Shown: one piece after another, positions 56,583 through 64,000 of the stretch
Layout of the letters: the number at the start of each line of letters is the position of its first letter
Numbering within the stretch: the stretch's first letter is position 1
Assembly (NCBI RefSeq): GCF_963169125.1
Contig: NC_084801.1
Location: forward strand, 115,595,061-115,659,060
Source of the DNA: Humulus lupulus
Taxonomy: Eukaryota; Streptophyta; Magnoliopsida; Rosales; Cannabaceae
Direction: 5' to 3'
DNA: 64,000 bases
Notes under the pieces: generated by a model
Database searches by the model: none
What the model saw: the letters and a program-made list of their open reading frames with translations, nothing else
What the model was told of the DNA's origin: nothing
Made by a program: the position numbers and the translations under genes

Positions 56583-59500
56583 ATGAATCCAGAACAGACA
56601 GACACTACGGCTGGCCAGAGTGGTCAGGGTCAGAATAATGACAACAGCCAGGGTCAAGAGAATGACCATTCCCAGATTCCACAGCCAGCACCTGCAAACT
56701 GGCAGCAATTGTTTAGTGATTTGCAGGCTATGGTGTTGAAACAGGGAGAGGAGCTTCGTCTCCTGAGGCAGCAACAAGTGCCTGCAGTGGTTAATGTATC
56801 AGAGGCACCTTCTATGTCAGTGCCAGTTACTGGGCAGCAGCCTGGGGTTGAAAACAGATTGGAACCTCTTTATGAGCGGTTAAGGAAACAGCAACCTCCA
56901 GTTTTTGAAGGCAGCGCTGATCCTATCAAAGCTGAGCAATGGATGAGCATGCTTACCACTATGCTTGACTTTATGAAGGTAGTGGGTAGTGAGAGGGTGG
57001 CCTGTGCTGCCTATATGTTTCGGGAAGATGCCCGGATATGGTGGGAAGTGGTCGGCCAGACCAAAGATGTTAAGCTCCTGAGCTGGGAGGAATTTCAGAC
57101 TTTGTTTAATGAGAAGTACTATAACGATGTTATACGAGCGGCGAAGGCCGATGAGTTTATGAGGCTACTTCAGGGAAGCTTATCAGTTACTGAATATGCC
57201 TTAAAGTTTGACCGTTTGGCAAAGTTTGCCAAAGAGCTGGTGCCCACTGATGGGACCAGGAGAGAGAGATTCCTCCAGGGGCTACAGCCCAGGTTAGCTC
57301 GTGATGTTCGCATCACCACTGTGGCAGGAGTTACTACTTATGCACAGGTGGTGGAGAAGGCACTTACAGCTGAAATTGCAGAAACTAAGATCTGGCGTGA
57401 CAATGCAGCCAGAAGGGATTTCAGGAGGCCAGGTCCTCCATTCGTTGGTTCTGGTAGGGGTGTTGGCCCCAATGATCAGAAGAGGAAGGTTCCTGATACC
57501 TTCCCAGTTCCAGGTCCTGACAGGAGACCTCGTGGTATTACAATAGGTCGTCCTGGGGGCAGTGAAGCCTGGAAGACCCATCCTGAATGCCCTAGGTGCA
57601 AGAGGCGCCATCTGGGAGAGTGTAAGGCAAAGGCCTGCTTCTTGTGTGGAGTAGTGGGTCACCTTAAGAAAGATTGCCCTCGAGTGGGGAAAGAGGAATC
57701 CAGAAAGGTGGACAGCTCGACCCCAGCTCGAGTGTTCACGTTGACTCAAGCAGAAGCTGAGGCTTCCCCCTCAGTCGTTACAGGTCAGCTTCTTAGTGCA
57801 GGAACCCCTTATCATGTGTTAATTGATTCTGGTGCTACACATTCCTTTGTTGCTAGTAGCATTATTGACAGGTTGTGTAGACCTTGTGATTTCTATGCTG
57901 TGGGGTTTGGCACTTTGTTACCCACTGGGGAGATAGTGGTGTCTAGAAGATGGGTCAGATCTTTGCCAGTGACAGTAGAGGGCAGAGAGTTGTCAGTGGA
58001 TTTGATAGAGTTAGTTATGACTGACTTTGATATGATACTGGGTATGGATTGGTTGGCAAAGTATGGGGCAACTATTGACTGCAGAAGGAAGATGGTCACC
58101 TTTGAGCCTGAAGGTGAGGATCCTTTTGTGTTTGTTGGTACTGTGTATGGACCCCGTATTCCTATGATTTCTGTGTTGAGGGCCAGGGATCTACTGCAGA
58201 GAGGATGCATTGGATTCTTAGCCAGTGTGGTTGATACCACTCAGGTCGTGCTAGTGAGACCAGAGGATACTAGACTTGTATGTGAGTTTCTGGATGTGTT
58301 TCCAGAAGATTTACCAGGGTTGCCACCACACAGAGAAATTGAGTTCGTTATAGAACTGGCACCAGGGACGGAGCCAGTGTCTAAAGCACCGTACAGAATG
58401 GCCCCAGCTGAGTTGAAAGAATTGAAAGTGCAGTTGCAAGAGCTGCTGGATATGGGTTTCATTAGACCTAGTTTCTCACCCTGGGGTGCGCCAGTTCTGT
58501 TTGTAAAGAAGAAAGATGGTTCTCTAAGAATGTGTATAGATTACAGGGAACTGAATAAGCTGACAATTAAGAATAAGTATCCTTTGCCAAGGATAGATGA
58601 CCTGTTCGATCAGTTGCAAGGTATGAAGGAATTCTCTAAGATCGACCTTCGTTCTGGTTATCATCAGTTGAGGGTCAAGGAGGGAGATATACCGAAGACT
58701 GCTTTTCGTACTAGGTATGGGCATTATGAGTTTCTAGTTATGTCGTTTGGGTTAACTAATGCCCCTGCTGCTTTCATGGATATGATGAACAGAGTGTTCA
58801 GGGATTACTTAGACCAGTTTGTGATCGTCTTCATCGATGATATTCTGGTATATTCTCAGACTGAGGTAGAGCATGAGCAGCATCTGAGGTTGGTTCTACA
58901 AAGACTGAGAGAACACAGATTGTTTGCAAAGTTCAAGAAGTGTGAGTTCTGGTTATCTCAGGTATCCTTTCTTGGACATATTGTCAGTAAGGAGGGGATT
59001 AAGGTAGATCCAGCAAAGATCGAAGCGGTCAGAGATTGGCCAAGGCCAAAGAATGCTTCTGAGGTTAGAAGTTTCCTTGGATTTGCAGGTTATTACAGGC
59101 GGTTCGTGGAAGGGTTCTCGAAGATTGCTAGTGTTTTGACTGAGTTAACACGCAAGGACCAGAAGTTTGTGTGGTTAGATAAGTGTGAGAACAGCTTCCA
59201 GAAACTGAAGCAGAGGTTGATTACAGCCCCGATTCTGAGCCTTCCGACAGATCAAGAGAAGTTTGTGGTTTACTGTGATGCTTCTCATCAGGGTTTGGGC
59301 TGTGTTTTGATGCAATCGGAGAGGGTTATTGCCTACGCTTCTCGTCAGTTGAAGGAGTATGAGAAGAGGTATCCTACTCATGATCTGGAGTTGGCAGCTG
59401 TGGTTTTTGCCTTAAAGATATGGAGGCACTATCTCTATGGAGAGAAGTGTGAGATTTATACAGACCACAAGAGCCTGAAGTACTTCTTCACCCAGAAAGA

Positions 59501-59819
59501 CTTGAATATGAGGCAAAGGCGTTGGTTGGAGTTAGTAAAGGACTATGATTGTGAGATTTTGTATCACCCAGGGAAAGCCAACGTGGTAGCTGATGCCTTG
59601 AGCCGAAAGGGTCCGGGGCAGATTCATGGTATGAGGCTGATAGCCAGAGAGTTAGCAGATGATATGACCAGAGCTAGAATAGAGTTGCTGGTGGGCCAGT
59701 TAGCTAACATTACGCTACAGTCTACGTTGTTGGAAAGGATCAAAGAGGGTCAGTTGAGTGATCCTCAGCTGATCAAGATCAGGGAGGATGTTCTGGCTGG
59801 AGCATCCTGTCTGAGGTAG
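56583..59819 (+). CDS. TekR gag-protease-reverse transcriptase-RNase H polyprotein (1078 codons)
   Basis: Open from ATG 56583 to TAG 59817. A Gln-rich start is followed by the gag core at about residues 95-230 ([37 protein letters not shown]). A zinc knuckle [14 protein letters not shown] starts at about residue 351, the aspartic protease motif [11 protein letters not shown] at about 413 and [15 protein letters not shown] at about 480. Reverse transcriptase spans about 625-800 ([30 protein letters not shown], and the catalytic FIDDILVYS near 750). RNase H follows from about 895 ([25 protein letters not shown]). It ends in the linker before integrase, where one small indel near 59805 shifts the frame away from 59822-61141. 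The 5' LTR and primer site are defective, so it could act only in trans. Confidence 0.93.
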   Translation: MNPEQTDTTAGQSGQGQNNDNSQGQENDHSQIPQPAPANWQQLFSDLQAMVLKQGEELRLLRQQQVPAVVNVSEAPSMSVPVTGQQPGVENRLEPLYERLRKQQPPVFEGSADPIKAEQWMSMLTTMLDFMKVVGSERVACAAYMFREDARIWWEVVGQTKDVKLLSWEEFQTLFNEKYYNDVIRAAKADEFMRLLQGSLSVTEYALKFDRLAKFAKELVPTDGTRRERFLQGLQPRLARDVRITTVAGVTTYAQVVEKALTAEIAETKIWRDNAARRDFRRPGPPFVGSGRGVGPNDQKRKVPDTFPVPGPDRRPRGITIGRPGGSEAWKTHPECPRCKRRHLGECKAKACFLCGVVGHLKKDCPRVGKEESRKVDSSTPARVFTLTQAEAEASPSVVTGQLLSAGTPYHVLIDSGATHSFVASSIIDRLCRPCDFYAVGFGTLLPTGEIVVSRRWVRSLPVTVEGRELSVDLIELVMTDFDMILGMDWLAKYGATIDCRRKMVTFEPEGEDPFVFVGTVYGPRIPMISVLRARDLLQRGCIGFLASVVDTTQVVLVRPEDTRLVCEFLDVFPEDLPGLPPHREIEFVIELAPGTEPVSKAPYRMAPAELKELKVQLQELLDMGFIRPSFSPWGAPVLFVKKKDGSLRMCIDYRELNKLTIKNKYPLPRIDDLFDQLQGMKEFSKIDLRSGYHQLRVKEGDIPKTAFRTRYGHYEFLVMSFGLTNAPAAFMDMMNRVFRDYLDQFVIVFIDDILVYSQTEVEHEQHLRLVLQRLREHRLFAKFKKCEFWLSQVSFLGHIVSKEGIKVDPAKIEAVRDWPRPKNASEVRSFLGFAGYYRRFVEGFSKIASVLTELTRKDQKFVWLDKCENSFQKLKQRLITAPILSLPTDQEKFVVYCDASHQGLGCVLMQSERVIAYASRQLKEYEKRYPTHDLELAAVVFALKIWRHYLYGEKCEIYTDHKSLKYFFTQKDLNMRQRRWLELVKDYDCEILYHPGKANVVADALSRKGPGQIHGMRLIARELADDMTRARIELLVGQLANITLQSTLLERIKEGQLSDPQLIKIREDVLAGASCLR

Positions 59820-59821
59820 GT

Positions 59822-61141
59822 TTGTTGAGATACAAAGGGCAGATATGTGTACCGTTAGACACTGCATTGAGACGAGAGATTCTGGATGAATCTCATACTA
59901 CACCTTACTCTTTGCATCCAGGCACCACGAAGATGTATCAGGATGTGAGATCGTTATATTGGTGGCCGGGGATGAAGAGAGATGTAGTAGAATATGTGGC
60001 TAAGTGCTTGACATGTCAACAAGTCAAGGCTGAGCATCAGAGGCCGGCAGGGTCACTGCAGCCTCTGGATATTCCTGAGTGGAAGTGGGAAGACATCACG
60101 ATGGATTTTGTGGTGGGCTTGCCCAGGACTACTGGTCAGCATGATTCTGTTTGGGTGATAGTAGATCGCTACACCAAGTCAGCTCACTTCTTGCCAGTGA
60201 GGACTACATTTACAGTTGATCAGTATGCAGATCTCTATGTGAGAGAGGTCGTGCGACTCCATGGTGCACCTAGGTCGATCGTGTCAGATCGGGACCCCAC
60301 TTTTACTTCCAAGTTTTGGGGGAGTTTGCAGAAAGCCATGGGGACAAAGTTAAAGTTCAGTACAGCTTATCATCCTCAGACAGATGGGCAATCTGAGAGG
60401 ACGATTCAGATTTTGGAGGACATGCTGAGAGCATGTGTACTGGATTTCGGTGGTTCTTGGAGTAAGTATTTGCCTTTGATAGAATTCTCCTACAACAACA
60501 GTTACCAGTCTACCATTGGGGTAGCACCTTATGAGATGCTATATGGTAGGAAGTGCAGATCTCCCATTCATTGGGATGAGACAGGAGAAAGGAGATACTT
60601 AGGTCCTGATGCGGTACAGAGGACCAGTGAGGCTATAGAGAAGATTAGAGCTAGAATGCTTGCTTCTCAGAGCAGACAGAAGAGCTATGCAGATCCCAAG
60701 CGCAGGAACGTGGAGTTCCAGGTAGGGGACTATGTTTTCCTTAGAGTCTCGCCATGGAAAGGGGTGAGAAGGTTTGGGAAGAAAGGCAAGCTGAGTCCTA
60801 GATTTGTAGGTCCATTTGAGATCCTGGAGAGGATAGGTCAAGTGGCTTACAGGTTGGCTTTGCCTCCGGCGTTGTCTGCCGTGCATGATGTGTTTCATGT
60901 GTCAGCTCTTCGGAGGTATGTATCTGATGTGGGCCATATTCTGAGTTATGAAGATCTGGAGCTTGAGCCAGATCTCTCCTTTGAGGAGCAGCCAGTTCAG
61001 ATACTTGATAGAAAGGACAAGGTCCTCAGGAATAAGACAATACCTTTGGTTAAGGTATTGTGGAGGAACAACAAGGTCGAGGAGGCGACCTGGGAGCTGG
61101 AGTCAGAGATGCAGAGTCAGTATCCCGAGCTGTTCAGGTAA
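59822..61141 (+). CDS. TekR integrase with chromodomain (C-terminal part of the polyprotein)
   Basis: About 439 codons, originally continuous with the preceding frame; the first codons here are mid-protein, so this is not an independent gene. The integrase zinc domain has LHPGTTKMYQDVRSLYWWPG and CLTCQQVK. The catalytic triad is Asp in ITMDFVVGLP (about 60104), Asp in SDRDPTF (about 60285) and Glu in DGQSERTIQ (about 60392), with D-35-E spacing. GSWSKYLPLIEFSYNNS and a GKLSPRFVGPFEIL module follow. The last 50 residues (VQILDRKDKVLRNKTIPLVKVLWRN...EEATWELE) form a chromodomain, which in chromoviruses steers integration to heterochromatin. Stop TAA 61139. All key residues are present. Confidence 0.93.
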   Translation: MLRYKGQICVPLDTALRREILDESHTTPYSLHPGTTKMYQDVRSLYWWPGMKRDVVEYVAKCLTCQQVKAEHQRPAGSLQPLDIPEWKWEDITMDFVVGLPRTTGQHDSVWVIVDRYTKSAHFLPVRTTFTVDQYADLYVREVVRLHGAPRSIVSDRDPTFTSKFWGSLQKAMGTKLKFSTAYHPQTDGQSERTIQILEDMLRACVLDFGGSWSKYLPLIEFSYNNSYQSTIGVAPYEMLYGRKCRSPIHWDETGERRYLGPDAVQRTSEAIEKIRARMLASQSRQKSYADPKRRNVEFQVGDYVFLRVSPWKGVRRFGKKGKLSPRFVGPFEILERIGQVAYRLALPPALSAVHDVFHVSALRRYVSDVGHILSYEDLELEPDLSFEEQPVQILDRKDKVLRNKTIPLVKVLWRNNKVEEATWELESEMQSQYPELFR

Positions 61142-61163
61142 ATTTCGGGGACGAAATTTCAGT

Positions 61164-61176
61164 AAGGAGGGGATAG
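61164..61176 (+). promoter_or_regulatory. TekR polypurine tract
   Basis: AAGGAGGGGATAG preceded by GGGGACGAAATTTC, the usual layout before a Tekay-type 3' LTR (TGTAATGCCCC at 61178). Confidence 0.88.
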
Positions 61177-61177
61177 T

Positions 61178-63480
61178 TGTAATGCCCCGAATTCTCCGTT
61201 GTGTTTAACGGTGTGAACAGTAGGCCGGGAGGGCCGTACTTGCTTAATTATGTTATTAGTTGATAAAATGCATGTATGTATTGATTATATTATGATATGA
61301 TGTGAAATGCATGCATGTGAGTCCATATTTCTTTATACAGGGGTGTGATAGTAATTTGGCCCGTTGAGGGTAAATTGGTTATTTGAACGCATGTTGGTGA
61401 TATAAATTGAGACCACATTATGATGTGGGTTCGTTCGAGCCATTTGGCATGAGACGATCAAGGAAATGTTAAATATCGGTTTGATCATAACAGGCTTAAG
61501 CTCGGGGCTCGGGGTGAGTCTCGGGGTGCTTTTAATGTTTAGAGTGTTACCGGGTATTAAAGGGTAACGGGATGTGAAATATTGGTGTTTGAGAATATTG
61601 AGATTAGTGGGAATTGGGAAGTGTTAATTATCATTGACGGTGTAGGTGGAAAATGTCAAAAATGCCCTTGAGTTGGTTTTAGAAGCTTTATTATACCTAG
61701 GGGTATAATGGTCTTTTGGTATGAGGATATATATGATGTATGGGTGGCTGGGAAAACAGAGTTTTGCTTCTTCTCCTTCCCGTAGGTTCATTTCTCTCTT
61801 CTTCCTCTTTGGAGTTTTGAGCTCAAGGTGTGGAAATAAGCTAGGAAACTTGGAGGTTGAGGTTGTAGACATAGTTCAGCCATTGGAGAGGGTTCAATAC
61901 CAAGCTTGAGGTAAGCTTTGATCTTTATTTTTACTGGTTTTGCTCTGTTTTCATTCATGGTTTTCAGCTCTTGATTTAGGTGTGGAAAATTGGAATTAAA
62001 GGGAGTTCTTGAGGTGTTTTACTTGGGTTATGATGAGGGAGAGTTTTGAGTGTTGTTTAGGGGTTTTAATGGGTGTTTAAGAGAGGTTTGGGTGGTGTTT
62101 AAGTTGGGTTTGAAGGGTTGGTTCTAAGTGAAATCGCAAAGGAAGAAAAACAGGGGTTTTGGCTGAAATGGGCGTTGTGCCGCGGCATGGCCAGGGTGTG
62201 CCGCGGCCCTTGGGAGCTGCTGGGTTTAGCCGCCTCTGTTTGAGGGGCGGGCCGCGGCATGGCCAAGGAGGGCCGCGGCCCTTAAGGAATTTTTGGCCAA
62301 AGAGAGTGTTTTGGCTCGGGGATGCAAGCCTAAGGCCTCGGGATTGAACCTACTACCCAGTTGAGTAGTGTTTGAGGTCCCGGAGGTTAGGTTTTGGTTT
62401 GGGAACCTTTTATTATTCATTTTATTGATGGAATCCCATGATTTGGTTATGACCAGGTAATCGCTAAAGGACCAAAAAGTCGATCGTTCTCAGGGTTGTT
62501 CTTTTATTTGTTCTTGCTCGGACCAAAGGTAAGAAAACTGCACCCCAAGTGTGACATGCATGGATATTCCTGAGGCATGTTGAATGTGAGAATATGGACA
62601 TGGATTGTGTATGGAATGCTTAGCATATGTTGCTCATTTGTGCATGGCACTGACTTATTAGTCAGGTTTGACAAGAGTGCTAGTATCACTGTGAAGCTAT
62701 GACTTATTAGTCAGGTTCGGCAGTGGTATTGGGCATTGGTCACGATGAGCTGACTTATTAGTCAGGACGGCTTGGGCGTGTGTCACGCAAGTCAGTAAGA
62801 TTGGATCTAATCGATTATTAGCATTGAATGACTCAAAGAGCATTAATGCCAAACCGACCCCGAGGGTCGATGAATGAAATAAGCGCTTGGAGGCTAGTGG
62901 CTTACTCAGCAGCCACTCTCCCATTTGATTTAGTGACTTGCATGGCAGTCACTCAGTGTGGTTTATCGGAACCTCATGTGGTGTTTACCCATTGGTTTGA
63001 AAGCTTTATGTTCAGTGTGATTATAATGATAATCATTTGATAATGTTTATATAAAGTGTTATGTTTTCTTGCTGGGCCTTGGCTCATGGGTGCTATGTGG
63101 TGCAGGTAAAGGGAAAGAGAAGCTCACCTAGCCTTGAGTGGAGAGCTGATGTGATGGTGTGTACATATGCAGCCGCTTGACTGCCACGGTCAAGGTGTTC
63201 TCAGAGGAACTAGGGAGTTTACCCTATTTTTGCCGCTTAGGTCGGCGGAATTGTAAATTTGAAACTGTAATGACCATTTTTGTACTGAGAACCACTTGTA
63301 AATGTTTTGTTTAGCTCTGCAGAGCAGTTTGTAATAAAATCTCCATTTCCTTTTCATTGGTTTGATGCCTTAACCCGTTAATTACATCTAGAGCACGTTT
63401 TGACCAAAGGACTCAGGCAATGAGTCAAATTTCCGGTCCACCGTTCACCGTAACTGTTCTGGGGTAGCCAGGGCGTTACA
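61178..63480 (+). repeat. TekR 3' LTR (2303 bp)
   Basis: Starts TGTAATGCCCCGAATTC and ends CCAGGGCGTTACA. Landmarks: GGGGTGAGTCTCGGGGTG (61514), a pair of GC-rich blocks with GCCGCGGC palindromes (62175-62285), GGTAAGAAAACTGCACC (62528), five GACTTATTAGTCAGG-type short repeats between 62650 and 62766, GGGCCTTGGCTCATGGGTGCTATGTGGTGCAGGTAAAG (63074-63111), and AATAAAA near 63334 as a possible polyadenylation signal. Confidence 0.93.
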
Positions 63481-64000
63481 GCTGGGGTGCTACCCTGTTT
63501 CTTCAAAATCCCGTTTTGAGTGTTTTTAAGGGTTTTTTGCTCGGGGTATCAATTCCTAAGGCCCGAGATCGAATCTACTCACCGTGTGGGTACATTTCGG
63601 AGTCCCGAGAGTAGGGTTTAGATCAAGACCCTATTTTTTATGATTTTCATTAATTGGAGATTGTATTTGGTTATGACTAGGTGACCGCTAAAGGATTAAA
63701 AGGTCAATCATTCTTAAGGGTCGTTCTTGTTCTAATTCTCGCTCGAACCAGAGGTAAGAAAACTACACCCCATATGTGACATGCATGGTTATTCATGAGG
63801 CATGTTGAGTGCTCTATATGTGGACATTGATTGCATTGAAAATGCATAAGATACATGAGATTAGGGCATGGCATGAATGTTGATTATGAGATTGATCAGA
63901 GCTTGAGTCTCTGTAATTGTGCAAGATTATAATTATGCTTTTGATTACTAAATGAGCATGCCAAATGCCTTATATCTGAATATTTGACATATGATATATG
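63481..64000 (+). repeat. TekX: part of another Tekay-type LTR, cut by the window end
   Basis: Matches the TekR 3' LTR at about 62285-62800 (GTTTTTTGCTCGGGGTATC, GGTTATGACTAGGTGACCGCTAAAGG, GGTAAGAAAACTACACC at 63752, GACATGCATGG). It begins just after the point that corresponds to the GC-rich block, so the first 1.1 kb of that LTR is missing. Confidence 0.78.

Larger units (their letters stand above)
55903..63480 (+). mobile_element. TekR: Tekay-like chromovirus with a mosaic LTR pair
   Basis: Left LTR fragment 55903 to about 56430, gag-pol 56583-61141 with a C-terminal chromodomain, purine tract 61164-61176, 3' LTR 61178-63480. No primer-binding site remains. The left fragment differs from the 3' LTR start at roughly a quarter of positions and looks closer to SoloT2, whereas gag-pol has only one break. 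The left flank is ATTAT (55898-55902) and the right flank GCTGG, so there is no target duplication. The element was probably assembled by recombination or deletion between related copies. Confidence 0.8.

Noticed and set aside
57294..57749. 151-codon minus-strand frame in TekR gag
   Set aside because: Opposite strand of the well-supported gag zinc-knuckle region and without a counterpart in TekL.
62159..62347. Gly/Arg-rich frame in the TekR LTR
   Set aside because: It is the translation of the GC-rich twin block; base composition effect.

Overview
This window is intergenic repeat DNA from a plant nuclear genome, most likely a eudicot; the sequence alone does not fix the species. I see no credible single-copy host gene, tRNA, rRNA or bacterial feature. 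It consists almost entirely of LTR retrotransposons nested in one another, separated by AT-rich filler. The element families (chromodomain Tekay-like and Tat-like Ty3/gypsy, Athila-type primer-binding site, Ty1/copia with an initiator-Met-type primer site) are plant families. Element names below (TekL, TatB, TatD, CopC, SoloD, CopX, GypG, SoloT1, SoloT2, CopF, TatE, TatR, TekR, TekX) are labels of convenience.

Left third (1-26777). A minus-strand Tekay-like gag-pol fragment (TekL, 1 to about 1786) is fused without an LTR to a minus-strand Tat-like gag (TatB, about 1787-4034). The 5' LTR of TatB is split by a whole second Tat-like element (TatD, 4768-26739, target duplication AGACT); the rest of that LTR is at 26745-26777. 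TatD is itself split by a Ty1/copia element (CopC, 13246-23536, duplication ATAAC). The 5' LTR of CopC holds a solo LTR of the TatD family (SoloD, 14566-15162), and its 3' LTR keeps the empty site. This gives four layers of insertion in a clear order.

Middle (26778-54681). A copia LTR fragment (CopX) adjoins a pol-less gypsy element (GypG, about 27704-36245) that carries two solo LTRs of the Tekay type in opposite orientations, both with perfect 5-bp duplications (SoloT1 GTAAT, SoloT2 GTTAT). A decayed minus-strand copia element (CopF) follows. It is split by a complete, recent Tat-like element (TatE, 38743-51528), whose 799-bp LTRs differ at about 9 positions. The CopF LTR also holds a MITE-like inverted-repeat element.

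Right (54682-64000). Tat-like debris with a three-unit tandem repeat (TatR) leads into a Tekay-like element (TekR). TekR's gag-pol is open except for one frameshift, but its left LTR fragment is from a different subfamily than its 3' LTR. A further partial Tekay LTR reaches the window end.

Most interesting observation: TatD and TatE belong to different families, yet both carry, between pol and the 3' LTR, an oppositely oriented gene with its own TATA box, an untranslated first exon, a leader intron of about 0.5 kb, and four coding exons separated by three short introns in phases 1, 1 and 0. The inferred spliced coding lengths are 2335 and 2336 nt. The first coding exon encodes a domain resembling the 'putative gypsy type transposon' family (PF04195) and the last a coiled coil. 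Antisense extra ORFs in Tat-lineage elements are known in general; the shared spliced architecture with its own promoter is what deserves attention. All divergence counts and alignments here were made by eye.
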